Assembly: GCA_019931105.1 (NCBI GenBank)
Contig: JAIOUW010000002.1
Location: forward strand, 620,001-684,000
Direction: 5' to 3'
Length of the DNA: 64,000 nt
Source: Flavobacteriaceae bacterium NBU2977
GTDB taxonomy: Bacteria > Bacteroidota > Bacteroidia > Flavobacteriales > Flavobacteriaceae
In this document: in pieces, positions 37,980 to 47,114 of the stretch
Layout: every line of letters starts with the position of its first letter
Position numbering within the stretch: position 1 is the first letter of the stretch
Program-made: the position numbers and the translations under genes
Notes under the pieces: model-generated
What the model was told of the DNA's origin: nothing
Database searches by the model: none
Seen by the model: the letters and a program-made list of their open reading frames with translations, nothing else

Positions 37980-38840
37980 CTAAAAGGATGTACTTGCTTT
38001 CAACATTCTATTATTTCCAAAAAGATCTTTTCGCAGTTCAATATCCTGAAAATTTTTCGCTTCTAAAAGTGCCTGCGAATCTTCCGCCAAATATTGATTG
38101 ATCTCCAGATAAAGCTTCCCATTTCCTTTAAGGTTTGCTTTGGCAAAGTCGGCAATTTTCGTATAAAATCGCAACGGGTCCTCATCGGGAACGAACAGTG
38201 CCAGTTCGGGCTCATGGCACAATACGTTTTCCGACATTTCCTTTTTATCCAACTCCCTGACATAAGGTGGGTTAGATACGACAACATCAAGTTCTATCTC
38301 AAATTCAACATTGAAGTTCAAAATATCAGCTTTGATAAATTCGATTTCAATCCCGTTCTTTTCCGCATTCTTTTTCGCGAGCTCCAGGGCCTTTTGCGAA
38401 ACGTCCAGGGCCACGACTTTTGCCCCCGGAAGGTTCTTTGCCAAAGCAATGGCGATGCACCCACTACCGGTGCCGATGTCCAAAATTCTTAGGTCTCGAC
38501 CGCGGTCGATCCGACAGTCCTCAATGATCCACCTTACAAGATCTTCCGTTTCCGGCCTAGGTATGAGTACATTTTCATTTACCCGCAATTCTAAATCCAT
38601 GAATACGGTTTTCCCGATTATATATTGAACCGGGCGATGTAACTTTAATTGGGCAAGCGCTTCGAACAAAGGTTGTTCCTGTTCTTTCGAAACAATCAAA
38701 TCAGGGCGCAGCGCCAAAACAAAACGCTCCAACTTCAGGTAGTGCTCGATCAAGAGGTAGAAAAAACTATCGACTTCACCTTGCGGGTAAATCGTATTCA
38801 ATTCGCGATGGAAAATGTTTTTTATCTCCCTTAACAGCAT
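37980..38840 (-). CDS. prmC: Peptide chain release factor N5-glutamine methyltransferase
   Basis: Methylates the glutamine of the GGQ motif in release factors RF1 and RF2. At 286 aa it has the SAM-binding motif DIGTGSGCIAIALA and the substrate-binding NPPY in VVSNPPYV. The gene is divergent from ribD with only 48 bp between starts. Confidence 0.95.
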   Translation of the reverse strand: MLLREIKNIFHRELNTIYPQGEVDSFFYLLIEHYLKLERFVLALRPDLIVSKEQEQPLFEALAQLKLHRPVQYIIGKTVFMDLELRVNENVLIPRPETEDLVRWIIEDCRIDRGRDLRILDIGTGSGCIAIALAKNLPGAKVVALDVSQKALELAKKNAEKNGIEIEFIKADILNFNVEFEIELDVVVSNPPYVRELDKKEMSENVLCHEPELALFVPDEDPLRFYTKIADFAKANLKGNGKLYLEINQYLAEDSQALLEAKNFQDIELRKDLFGNNRMLKASTSF

Positions 38841-38876
38841 CTTTGCGTATTATAAAATCCGTGCGGTTTAAAGTCC

Positions 38877-38884
38877 TATTTTTG
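38877..38884 (+). promoter_or_regulatory. -7 box TATTTTTG just before ribD
   Basis: An exact TAnnTTTG match ending 4 bases before the ribD GTG codon. With the usual distance to the transcription start, the ribD mRNA would begin at or next to its start codon. No matching -33 TTG at the standard spacing was found. Confidence 0.5.
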
Positions 38885-38888
38885 CGAG

Positions 38889-39941
38889 GTGAATATACAC
38901 ACAAAATATATTCGGCGTTGCATTCAATTGGGCAAAAACGGTATCGGCACGACTTGGCCGAACCCAACGGTCGGCGCCGTAGTCGTTCATAACGAGCGTA
39001 TTATTGGTGAGGGCTTTACCAGTGCCTATGGCGGGCCACATGCCGAGGTCAACGCCATTAATTCCGTAACAGACAGGTCATTACTTTCGAAAGCGACCTT
39101 GTATGTAAGTTTAGAGCCCTGTTCCCATTTTGGAAAAACGCCGCCCTGCGCCGATCTGATCATCGAACACCATATTCCCAGAGTGGTTATCGGGATCAAG
39201 GACCCGCACGAAAAAGTGGCCGGTAAAGGCATTCAGAGATTGAAGGATGCCGGTTGTGAGGTGCAGGTCGGAATTTTGGAGGATGAATGTCGCAAGCACC
39301 ACAAACGGTTCTTGACCTTTCATGAAAAGAAGCGACCCTTCATTATTTTGAAATGGGCCGTATCTGCCGATGGATTTATCGCCCCGGATAAAAGTTTAAG
39401 GAAAGACAACCCTGAGCCCCATTGGATCACCAATTCGAAATCAAGGCAATTGGTGCACAAATGGCGAAGCGAAGAACAGGCCATTTTGGTAGGAACGCAT
39501 ACCGTAATGGAAGACAATCCGAAGTTAAATGTTCGCGAGTGGGAAGGAAAATCCCCAATACGTATCGTTCTTGACAGAGACGGAAAAATTCCGAAGGAAG
39601 CCCATGTACTTGACGGAAGCATCACTACATTGGTATTGACCGCTAAAAAAGATATGGGAAATTCACAAAACATCGAGTATATCGAAATTGATTTTGGGAA
39701 GGGCATTGCCCCCCAAATCAATGAGGTGCTTTTCAAAAAAAACATTGTTAGCCTGATCGTAGAAGGTGGCGCAAAGACCCTACAGACTTTTATCGATGCG
39801 AACCTTTGGGATGAAGCCCGCGTTTTTAGAAGTATGACAAACTTTAAAAAAGGACTGAAAGCACCGATTTTTTCGGGAAAACTTGTTGGCGAACAAAAAA
39901 TATTGAACGACACCCTAACCACATACCGAAATGATCAATAA
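38889..39941 (+). CDS. ribD: Bifunctional riboflavin biosynthesis protein RibD
   Basis: Deaminase and reductase steps of riboflavin synthesis. The N-terminal zinc deaminase has GGPHAEV and PCSHFGKTPPCADL. The reductase domain runs from about residue 150 (LKWAVSADGFIA to IVEGGAKTL). The start is a GTG; the family pattern (HTKYIRRCIQLGKNG) begins three codons later and no ATG is available nearby. It overlaps the HAD hydrolase gene by 11 bases. Confidence 0.95.
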   Translation: MNIHTKYIRRCIQLGKNGIGTTWPNPTVGAVVVHNERIIGEGFTSAYGGPHAEVNAINSVTDRSLLSKATLYVSLEPCSHFGKTPPCADLIIEHHIPRVVIGIKDPHEKVAGKGIQRLKDAGCEVQVGILEDECRKHHKRFLTFHEKKRPFIILKWAVSADGFIAPDKSLRKDNPEPHWITNSKSRQLVHKWRSEEQAILVGTHTVMEDNPKLNVREWEGKSPIRIVLDRDGKIPKEAHVLDGSITTLVLTAKKDMGNSQNIEYIEIDFGKGIAPQINEVLFKKNIVSLIVEGGAKTLQTFIDANLWDEARVFRSMTNFKKGLKAPIFSGKLVGEQKILNDTLTTYRNDQ

Positions 39942-40545
39942 CATCATCTTTGACTTTGGTGACATTTTCATCAATCTTGACAAGCAAATCATTTTCCGAG
40001 AAGCAGAAAAATTTGGAGGCGCATTGCACCTGACCCCTGAAATACAGAAGATTCTTGATGATTTTGAAATTGGGGAAATTTCTCCCGACATGTTCATTTC
40101 GGCACTGCAAGAAGTCTATCCCAAGGCAACAACGCGGCAAATCGAAAATATATGGAACGGTATGTTATTGGATTTTCCCGATTATCGATTGGATTTCATT
40201 ACCGATCTGGCCAAGGAAAACAAATACCGTTTGTTTTTGCTAAGCAATACGAATGCGCTACATATTCCATATTTGGAAAAAAAATGGGGGGCCGAGAGAT
40301 TCGACCGCTTCAAGAACTGCTTTGAAAAGTTCTATTTATCGCAAGAGATCGGTCTGAGAAAACCCAATGCCGACATCTTTGAATTTGTACTCGATGAAAA
40401 CGGCCTAAAGACTGATGAAACATTTTTCATCGACGACTCAAAAGAAAATACCGATGCAGCCGAAAAGTTGGGAATCCGCTGCTGGAACCTGCAAGTGGGC
40501 GAAGAGGATATTGTCGATTTAAAATCAAGATTGCCACATGTTTGA
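39931..40545 (+). CDS. HAD superfamily hydrolase
   Basis: A 204-aa HAD phosphatase of subfamily IA. Motif I is DFGDIFIN, where the first Asp is the nucleophile, motif II is LSNTN, and motif III/IV is the lysine in LRKPNADIF followed by FIDDSKEN. The small helical cap lies between motifs I and II. It overlaps ribD upstream and the DMT transporter downstream (8 bases). Because riboflavin synthesis needs a phosphatase for the RibD product, a role in that pathway is possible but not proven. Confidence 0.88.
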   Translation: MINNIIFDFGDIFINLDKQIIFREAEKFGGALHLTPEIQKILDDFEIGEISPDMFISALQEVYPKATTRQIENIWNGMLLDFPDYRLDFITDLAKENKYRLFLLSNTNALHIPYLEKKWGAERFDRFKNCFEKFYLSQEIGLRKPNADIFEFVLDENGLKTDETFFIDDSKENTDAAEKLGIRCWNLQVGEEDIVDLKSRLPHV

Positions 40546-41401
40546 TCTCGGTCTGAGCATACTCTGCTCTAGTTTGATCTTTGTCATTTTCAAACTTTTC
40601 TCGGTTTATAAAATAGAGACGCTTTATGCGATCATTACGAATTATATCGTCGCCTCTTGTTGTGGTTTTCTTTTTTATCATGGCAATATTCCGGTTATTG
40701 AAATTCCCGAAAAAAACTGGTTCTGGGGCACCTTTGCCTTGGGCATCCTGTTCATTACGATATTTAACATTATGGCGGCTACCTCGCAAAAATTAGGTGT
40801 ATCGGTGGCATCGGTGGCGACAAAGATGTCGTTGGTCATTCCGGTCGTTTTTGGTGTCATAATGTATAGTGAACAGCTGGGAGCCCTAAAAATATTGGGC
40901 ATTGTATTGGCATTGGTCGCGGTCTATTTTGCTTCCCATAAAGGTAAATCGGTCACTATTCAAAAATCGTCATTGCTATTGCCATTGCTCGTTTTTTTGG
41001 GATCGGGCATAATCGATACAGCGATCAAGTATATGCAGGAAATACACATAAAAGAGGCCGAATTCCCCCTCTTCTCTGCGACCGTTTTCGGGGCCGCTGC
41101 GATTACCGGATTGCTTTTCATCCTGATAAAATCCATTAAAAATCCCTTGAGGCCCAATCTTAAAAATATTTTGGGCGGAATAATATTGGGCGTGCCCAAT
41201 TATTTCTCCGTTTTTTTCTTGATGCGCGCCTTGCAGAACGGTACTTTGAACAGTGCTTCGATCTTCACCGTAAACAATGTCGCTATAGTGATGTTCTCTA
41301 CCTTATTGGGGGTCATGTTGTTCAAGGAAAAAGTAAGTTTGAAAAACTGGGCCGGCATTGCCTTGGCCGTTACTAGTATCTTATTGGTCGCACTGACTTG
41401 A
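40538..41401 (+). CDS. EamA/DMT-family membrane transporter
   Basis: A 287-aa inner-membrane protein with about ten hydrophobic segments arranged as two EamA repeats, the second starting near residue 150. Substrate unknown. It overlaps the HAD gene and its stop codon directly touches the ATG of the next gene, so ribD-HAD-transporter-yigZ look like one coupled operon. Confidence 0.88.
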   Translation: MFDLGLSILCSSLIFVIFKLFSVYKIETLYAIITNYIVASCCGFLFYHGNIPVIEIPEKNWFWGTFALGILFITIFNIMAATSQKLGVSVASVATKMSLVIPVVFGVIMYSEQLGALKILGIVLALVAVYFASHKGKSVTIQKSSLLLPLLVFLGSGIIDTAIKYMQEIHIKEAEFPLFSATVFGAAAITGLLFILIKSIKNPLRPNLKNILGGIILGVPNYFSVFFLMRALQNGTLNSASIFTVNNVAIVMFSTLLGVMLFKEKVSLKNWAGIALAVTSILLVALT

Positions 41402-42016
41402 ATGACAAAAATACCCGATACATATAAAACCCTTCTTAAACCATCACCTGAAACACTCTTCAAGGAAAAGAAAAGCAAATTCTATGGTTATGCCTTTCCG
41501 GTTAGGTCGGAAGAAGAAGTAAAACCCATTTTGGACAGGTTAAAAAAGAAACACCATACGGCCAATCATGTTTGCTACGCCTGGCAGATAGGTATTGGCG
41601 AAATTCGCTATCGCGCCAACGACGACGGCGAACCGAACAATTCCGCAGGAATGCCCATTTATGGCCAGATACAGTCTTACGAACTAACGAATGTTCTTGT
41701 TGCCGTGGCCCGAATATTCGGTGGCACCAAACTGGGCGTCGGCGGATTGATAAGTGCATATCGTGAATCGGCAAAAATGGCCCTGGAAGCTTCAAAAATC
41801 GTAAAAAGAACCACACGCTTGCATTACAGGCTCGATTTTGAATATGCCGAAATGAATGTGGTCATGGCCAATATTAAAAGGTCAAGGCTCGAAATATCTT
41901 CTCAGGAAATGGGAGCCGCTTGTAGTATCATTCTATCGGTAGCCAAAAAGAACGAATCTAAAATGTTAGATTCATTCTTGTCTTTACATAAGGTAAAGGT
42001 TACCAAATTGAACTAG
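41402..42016 (+). CDS. YigZ/IMPACT family protein
   Basis: A 204-aa protein with an N-terminal Impact domain (KKSKFYGYAFPV, HHTANHVCYAWQIG, DDGEPNNSAGMPI) and a C-terminal DUF1949-type ferredoxin-like domain. The biochemical role is not settled; eukaryotic relatives act in translation control. Its last 4 bases overlap the convergent thioesterase gene. Confidence 0.9.
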   Translation: MTKIPDTYKTLLKPSPETLFKEKKSKFYGYAFPVRSEEEVKPILDRLKKKHHTANHVCYAWQIGIGEIRYRANDDGEPNNSAGMPIYGQIQSYELTNVLVAVARIFGGTKLGVGGLISAYRESAKMALEASKIVKRTTRLHYRLDFEYAEMNVVMANIKRSRLEISSQEMGAACSIILSVAKKNESKMLDSFLSLHKVKVTKLN

Positions 42017-42411
42017 GTCTTTAACTTTTCAAGAATATAATCGGGACATCGAACGGGTTTGTTTTTCTTCATATCGATAAAGGCCAAAACGGTATTTGCC
42101 TCAGCCAGAATTTCGTTCAAATCGTTATAGATCATATAATCAAATTCGATCTTTACAAGCGGCATTTTTTTTAGGCGCGTCTCGACAGTGATCAGGTCGT
42201 CGTAGGTCGCCGATTTTTTAAAATTTAGGCTCAATGACACCACTGGCAGCATAATGCCGGATTCTTCCATTTTTTTGTAGGAAATTCCCATATCTCTGAG
42301 CCATTCTATTCTTCCCATCTCTAGATATTGCGCATAGTTGCCGTGATACACGACTCCCATTTGATCCGTTTCGGCATAACGCACACGGAAAGATATTCTG
42401 TTAAAATCCAT
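42013..42411 (-). CDS. Acyl-CoA thioesterase, YbgC/4HBT hotdog fold
   Basis: A 132-aa single hotdog domain enzyme expected to hydrolyse short acyl-CoA or acyl-ACP esters. The catalytic aspartate motif appears in YAETDQMGVVYHGNY, followed by the helix YLEMGRIEWLR. The length and motif match the YbgC type that accompanies membrane processes in other bacteria. It is divergent from dnaA. Confidence 0.9.
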   Translation of the reverse strand: MDFNRISFRVRYAETDQMGVVYHGNYAQYLEMGRIEWLRDMGISYKKMEESGIMLPVVSLSLNFKKSATYDDLITVETRLKKMPLVKIEFDYMIYNDLNEILAEANTVLAFIDMKKNKPVRCPDYILEKLKT

Positions 42412-42526
42412 TGAATTTCAGGTAAAAACGATATATTTAAAAGATTTCGATTTGAAGCGGCTGAACATGCGAAAAAAAAAGGGCAAATTCAATAGGATTT
42501 GATTTTTTTTTTAGCTTTTTTGTTCA

Positions 42527-42534
42527 CATATTTG
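42527..42534 (+). promoter_or_regulatory. Possible -7 box CATATTTG upstream of dnaA
   Basis: One mismatch from TAnnTTTG, about 85 bases before the dnaA ATG, in a T-rich region. A TTG at 42499-42501 lies 25 bases upstream, a little too far. No DnaA-box-like repeats are seen in 42412-42618, so this is read as a promoter region rather than an origin. Confidence 0.35.
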
Positions 42535-42618
42535 CTCAACTAAGAAACAAGGTAAGCTCCGACCGAATTTCGACCAACTGACAAGACCACTAACCAACAA
42601 AATAAGAGACTTTTTTAA

Positions 42619-44043
42619 ATGAGTGTTACTGCTAATTCCGTATGGAACAATTGTTTGGCCTTTATCCAAGATAATATCCAACCGCAGGCATTCAAAACGT
42701 GGTTCGAGCCAATTAAGCCCGTTAAACTTGCGGACAATGCCCTGAGTATTCAGGTACCCAGTAAATTTTTCTATGAGTGGCTCGAAGAACATTACGTTAA
42801 AATTCTGAAAGTGGCACTTACGCGCGAATTGGGCGAATCGGCCAAATTGGTGTATGTCATCAGAATGGAGAACACCTATGGCAATCGCGAACCTTTTACC
42901 GAAAAAATACCTAGTGCGAATCGCAGCGGTGTCGACCCTCAAGAAATGGACGTACCTATTAAATCGAAAAACCCCGAGCTTCGCAATCCGTTTGTAATTC
43001 CTGGAATCCGAAACATCAAGATAGAGTCGCAATTAAACCCCAATTATAATTTCGACAACTTTTTAGAGGGCGATTCGAATCGTTTGGCCCGTTCGGCAGG
43101 TATGGCGGTAGCCAACAAACCGGGGGGTACTTCTTTCAATCCGCTTTTGGTCTTTGGGGGCGTTGGACTCGGCAAGACCCATCTGGCGCACGCCATCGGG
43201 GTCGAGATAAAGGACAAATATCCTGAACGTACCGTGTTGTACATTTCGGCCGAGAAGTTTACCCAACAATACATTGAATCCGTAAAAAAGAATACCCGCA
43301 ACGATTTCATCCATTTTTATCAGTTGATCGATGTTCTGATAATTGACGATGTGCAATTTTTGTCGGGCAAATCGGGCACACAAGATGTTTTCTTCCACAT
43401 ATTCAACCATTTGCACCAAAATGGAAAACAAGTGGTACTAACATCTGACAAAGCACCTGTCGATATGCAGGATATCGAGCAAAGGCTACTATCGCGGTTT
43501 AAGTGGGGACTCTCGGCCGAGTTGCAGAACCCTGATTATGAAACGCGAATTTCCATCCTTAAGAACAAGTTGTATCGTGACGGTGTAGAAATGCCGAATG
43601 AAATCGTCGAATATGTGGCCAAACATATAAAAACCAATATCCGCGAGTTGGAAGGTGCCATAATATCGCTCATTGCCCAATCTTCTTTCAACAAAAAAGA
43701 AGTGACGTTGGAACTCGCGCAACATGTCGTCGAAAAGTTCGTGAAGAACACCAAACGCGAGGTTTCAATAGACTATATTCAAAAAGTGGTCTCCGACTAT
43801 TTCGAGATGGATGTTGCCACCCTGCAATCAAAGACACGCAAGAGACATATTGTCCAGGCCCGTCAATTGGCCATGTTCTTCGCCAAAAAGTTTACAAAGG
43901 CTTCCTTGGCGAGTATCGGTTCGCAAATCGGAAAAAGAGACCATGCCACAGTACTTCACGCATGCAAAACGGTTGACAATCTTGCTGAAACCGACAAACA
44001 ATTCCGCAAGTATATAGATGATCTGACCAAAAAATTCTCTTAA
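42619..44043 (+). CDS. dnaA: Chromosomal replication initiator DnaA
   Basis: A 474-aa AAA+ initiator. Domain I is at 1-80, a linker follows to about 140, Walker A GGVGLGKT is at 180-187, Walker B is in LIIDDVQF, and the C-terminal helix-turn-helix signature is QIGKRDHATVLHACKTV. It is followed after 5 bp by a low molecular weight phosphatase gene. The usual repeats of an origin are not visible beside it. Confidence 0.97.
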   Translation: MSVTANSVWNNCLAFIQDNIQPQAFKTWFEPIKPVKLADNALSIQVPSKFFYEWLEEHYVKILKVALTRELGESAKLVYVIRMENTYGNREPFTEKIPSANRSGVDPQEMDVPIKSKNPELRNPFVIPGIRNIKIESQLNPNYNFDNFLEGDSNRLARSAGMAVANKPGGTSFNPLLVFGGVGLGKTHLAHAIGVEIKDKYPERTVLYISAEKFTQQYIESVKKNTRNDFIHFYQLIDVLIIDDVQFLSGKSGTQDVFFHIFNHLHQNGKQVVLTSDKAPVDMQDIEQRLLSRFKWGLSAELQNPDYETRISILKNKLYRDGVEMPNEIVEYVAKHIKTNIRELEGAIISLIAQSSFNKKEVTLELAQHVVEKFVKNTKREVSIDYIQKVVSDYFEMDVATLQSKTRKRHIVQARQLAMFFAKKFTKASLASIGSQIGKRDHATVLHACKTVDNLAETDKQFRKYIDDLTKKFS

Positions 44044-44048
44044 ATTAT

Positions 44049-44516
44049 ATGCCGGTTAAAATCTTGATGGTGTGCCTAGGAAATATTTGTAGGTCGCCAT
44101 TGGCAGAAGGCATTTTACAAAGTAAGGTCGATCCAAAAAAAGTAATCGTCGAGTCGGCAGGAACAGGAAGTTGGCACATAGGAAATCGGCCCGATGAACG
44201 AAGTATTGCTGTTGGCCTTAAACACGGAATCGACATAAGGTACCAACGATGCAGACAATTTACAAAGGTTGATTTCGACAGGTTCGACTTTATTTATACA
44301 ATGGACAAGAGCAATTATTCCCGTGTACTAACCTTGGCGGATACCAAGGAAAAAGAAATGAAAGTAAAGCTTATTCTCGATGAAATTGCAATCGATGTTA
44401 ACGAGGTTCCCGATCCATATTACGGTGGCGAAAATGGTTTCGAAGAGGTCTACCAAATGTTGGACCTCGCGTGTGATGCCATTGCAAAAAACTTAAAAAC
44501 CGGAAATAACGCTTGA
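44049..44516 (+). CDS. Low molecular weight protein-tyrosine phosphatase
   Basis: A 155-aa phosphatase. The P-loop C-x5-R is at Cys9 to Arg15 (CLGNICRSP) and the general acid aspartate is in VPDPYYGG. Bacterial relatives often act on tyrosine kinases that control capsule export or on arsenate; no such gene is adjacent here. It lies downstream of dnaA and just before the methylase gene. Confidence 0.93.
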   Translation: MPVKILMVCLGNICRSPLAEGILQSKVDPKKVIVESAGTGSWHIGNRPDERSIAVGLKHGIDIRYQRCRQFTKVDFDRFDFIYTMDKSNYSRVLTLADTKEKEMKVKLILDEIAIDVNEVPDPYYGGENGFEEVYQMLDLACDAIAKNLKTGNNA

Positions 44517-44518
44517 CA

Positions 44519-45241
44519 ATGGGCCAAAGAAAAGAAGCTTTTGGAAAGCTATACCTTATTCCAACGACACTGGGAGAAAATGAACCACTTGAAGTATTGC
44601 CAATCTCCATTAAACGGGTAATCGAAGGTACGGATCATTATATTGTCGAAAATGAAAAAACGGCACGAAGGTTCATTAAGAAAATAAGTCCGAGAAAATC
44701 ACAGCCTTCTCTCGTAATGGAGGTGCTGAACAAGTATACGGAAGCCGAAAGCCTTCCTGTTTTTTTAGAACCTTGCCTACAAGGTCATGACATCGGTGTG
44801 TTATCGGAAGCCGGTTGCCCTGGAATTGCCGACCCGGGAGGGGAGATAGTGAAATTGGCCCATGAAAAGGGAATTCAAGTCATACCTCTGGTCGGTCCCT
44901 CATCGATTTTTTTAGCATTGATGGCAAGTGGTCTAAACGGCCAGAATTTTACCTTTAATGGCTATCTTCCCATAGATAGCGTTGAGCGGAAAAAAGCAAT
45001 AAAATTGATGGAGAAAACATCGAAAAATGAGCAACGTTCGCAGTTGTTCATAGAAACTCCCTATAGAAACGACAAGTTGTTGACCGAATTGCTCAGAACC
45101 TTAAGGCCTGACACTTTGTTATGCGTAGCTGCCGATATTACCCTTGCCTCTGAGTACATAAAGACCATGGCCGTTTCTGAATGGATAAAAGATACTCCGG
45201 ATCTGCACAAAAGACCCACGATTTTTATATTACAGGGATAA
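44519..45241 (+). CDS. Tetrapyrrole-methylase-fold SAM-dependent methyltransferase, RsmI-like
   Basis: A 240-aa protein with the RsmI-type core (LYLIPTTLG, LSEAGCPGIADPGG, PLVGPSSIFLALMASGLNG). True RsmI, which methylates C1402 of 16S rRNA, is about 40 residues longer, so this may be a shorter paralogue with a different target. A TTG at 44513 overlaps the previous stop, but the ATG at 44519, two bases after that stop, is the more likely start. Confidence 0.85.
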   Translation: MGQRKEAFGKLYLIPTTLGENEPLEVLPISIKRVIEGTDHYIVENEKTARRFIKKISPRKSQPSLVMEVLNKYTEAESLPVFLEPCLQGHDIGVLSEAGCPGIADPGGEIVKLAHEKGIQVIPLVGPSSIFLALMASGLNGQNFTFNGYLPIDSVERKKAIKLMEKTSKNEQRSQLFIETPYRNDKLLTELLRTLRPDTLLCVAADITLASEYIKTMAVSEWIKDTPDLHKRPTIFILQG

Positions 45242-45248
45242 AAATAAA

Positions 45249-45268
45249 CCCTGACGATACCGACAGGG
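45249..45268 (+). terminator. Weak hairpin between convergent genes
   Basis: CCCTG (45249-45253) and CAGGG (45264-45268) can pair around a 10-base loop, followed a few bases on by a short T-run. It lies in the 57-bp gap between convergent genes. The stem is short, so the call is tentative. Confidence 0.3.
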
Positions 45269-45298
45269 CCTACCCATTTTCATATATACATAGTGCTG

Positions 45299-45925
45299 TT
45301 AAACCTTTGGGTTGCGCTTTGGAGGAACATGCGATATGTCATAGCCCGAAAATCTTCTGAGATATTTGGCTATCGTACTGCCATATTCATCCGTAACGTC
45401 AACCTGTCCATAAGACCTCAGGTACTTTTTTACATTGCCGGCACCTGCCAAATGTGCGGCCGCCAACATTCCCGATTCGGTAATCTCGATACCTTGTATA
45501 TGCTTTCCTACGAAACGATCGATATCTCTTCGTAAAATCCATTTGTTACGGGCAATGTTCGTACGGAATGCCTTTTCCTGTAATTCAGGATTGTTCAAGA
45601 AATGGGTCGCGTTATACACCCCCATTAGTTGAAGGGTGCCTATTCCGAATTGATATTTGCCCAAATATCCTAAAGCATTGACCGAAAAGTAATCGCCCTG
45701 CGACTCTTTAAAAGCCAAAGCCTCCTTAAAACCGATATACGAACTTCCCAAAAAGGGAGGTGCGATCATCGTTGTAGCAATATAAGTCTTGTTTTTGGGG
45801 TGCAAGACTTCAGTAGGTTCAGTTACCTTAAGGTTCTTAGGTACCTTCACTTTGGTTTCGTACCTAAAACTCATTAAGATAAGGAGCATGATAAGAGAAC
45901 TGAAAAAAAAGACACATCTTCTCAT
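45299..45925 (-). CDS. Lysozyme-like / lytic transglycosylase-like protein
   Basis: A 208-aa exported or membrane-anchored protein with one N-terminal hydrophobic segment. The core has a candidate catalytic glutamate in ALAFKESQGDYFSVN, then LGYLGKYQFGIGTL, resembling small lysozyme-like transglycosylases that cut peptidoglycan. The frame runs to a TTG at 45955, but the first ATG (45925) begins directly before the hydrophobic segment. It precedes no obvious operon partner; mltG follows upstream on the same strand after 115 bp. Confidence 0.75.
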   Translation of the reverse strand: MRRCVFFFSSLIMLLILMSFRYETKVKVPKNLKVTEPTEVLHPKNKTYIATTMIAPPFLGSSYIGFKEALAFKESQGDYFSVNALGYLGKYQFGIGTLQLMGVYNATHFLNNPELQEKAFRTNIARNKWILRRDIDRFVGKHIQGIEITESGMLAAAHLAGAGNVKKYLRSYGQVDVTDEYGSTIAKYLRRFSGYDISHVPPKRNPKV

Positions 45926-46070
45926 ATCTCTGTTTTTATTAAGACTTACAGTCAAGACCTGCTTAAAATTTCACTCAACAAAGATACGTTTGAATGAAGG
46001 CTTCGGATTTGATCTCCGCGTTAAAAAAACCAAAAATTAGTTAACAAGTCTTAAAATGGGGATAAGTAGC

Positions 46071-47114
46071 CTATCTGTTGATATTTTGCGAGTTTATCCA
46101 ACGGATATATTGCACTTTATTTCGGTTGTGCTGCTCCAAGGACTTAGCGAATTTGTGGAAACCAAAGTTCTCGACATTGGCGACCATATAATAATATTCA
46201 TGTTTTTCGGGTTTGAGCACCGCATCTATTGCCGATATATCAGGCATCATGACAGGCCCAGGTGGAAGGCCCGCATATTTATAGGTATTATAGGGCGAAT
46301 CTAATTCAAGGTCTTTATAAAGTACTCTTTTGATTACCGTGTCAAAATTGCCCGTATGTTTCTTCAGGGCATATATCACGGTCGGATCTGCCTGCAATAG
46401 CATTCCACTTTTCAATCTATTCAGATAGAGGCCGGCGACGCGGGGCCTTTCTTCCACTTTGGCAGTTTCTTTATGAACGATCGATGCCAAGGTGGTCACT
46501 TCTTGTGGTGATAGACCGACTTCTTCGGCACTTTTGAGTCGGTCTTCGTTCCAAAAACGTTTATATTCCTTCAACATTCGATCCCTGAACTGTTCGGCGG
46601 AAGTATTCCAGAAAAATTCGTAACTGTTGGGAAGGTACATTCCCAATTTATTGGCATCGTCAAATCCATTCGATTCCACAAACCCTATATCGTCAAAAGC
46701 AGTCAATAAACTTATGCTGTCTGCCTCGATCTGGCCTGCTACACGGCCGGCAAGGTTAGCAAGGGTTTCTTGATTGTTGAAAGCCACCTTTACCGGGATA
46801 TTGCTTGAACGGAGCGTATTGATCATATCGTTGTTGCTCATTCCTTTTTTTATGGCATACTTTCCACCCTTGATATTGGCCGAATACCCTTTTCTTATGG
46901 CCACCTGCTGAAAAGAAGCGATATTGTTCACCAAAGGTTCCAGCGACTTTTTGACCTCATCGAAACTTGCATCAGATGGCACATATATGAATGCCTCTTC
47001 ATTGTTGAATTTCGTATTCGGCGAAAATATGGCGTCATATATCGTGTAGGCAAAATATCCGCCGACAACGACTCCCAACAACGCGATTACCAACAGTATC
47101 TTCTTGATATACAT
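46071..47114 (-). CDS. mltG: Endolytic murein transglycosylase
   Basis: Cuts nascent glycan strands at the inner membrane and so sets their length. At 347 aa it has an N-terminal membrane anchor (residues 5-25), a LysM-like region, and the YceG catalytic domain with the probable glutamate in ASIVHKETA and LQADPTVIYAL. It overlaps the GNAT gene by one base. Confidence 0.94.
   Translation of the reverse strand: MYIKKILLVIALLGVVVGGYFAYTIYDAIFSPNTKFNNEEAFIYVPSDASFDEVKKSLEPLVNNIASFQQVAIRKGYSANIKGGKYAIKKGMSNNDMINTLRSSNIPVKVAFNNQETLANLAGRVAGQIEADSISLLTAFDDIGFVESNGFDDANKLGMYLPNSYEFFWNTSAEQFRDRMLKEYKRFWNEDRLKSAEEVGLSPQEVTTLASIVHKETAKVEERPRVAGLYLNRLKSGMLLQADPTVIYALKKHTGNFDTVIKRVLYKDLELDSPYNTYKYAGLPPGPVMMPDISAIDAVLKPEKHEYYYMVANVENFGFHKFAKSLEQHNRNKVQYIRWINSQNINR

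Noticed and set aside
42412-42618. Possible replication origin upstream of dnaA
   Set aside because: No DnaA-box-like 9-mers or iterated repeats were seen; the stretch is only AT-rich and fits a promoter region.
42511-43032. 173-codon open frame on the minus strand overlapping dnaA
   Set aside because: It lies antisense to conserved dnaA codons and has no family features; it is a shadow frame.
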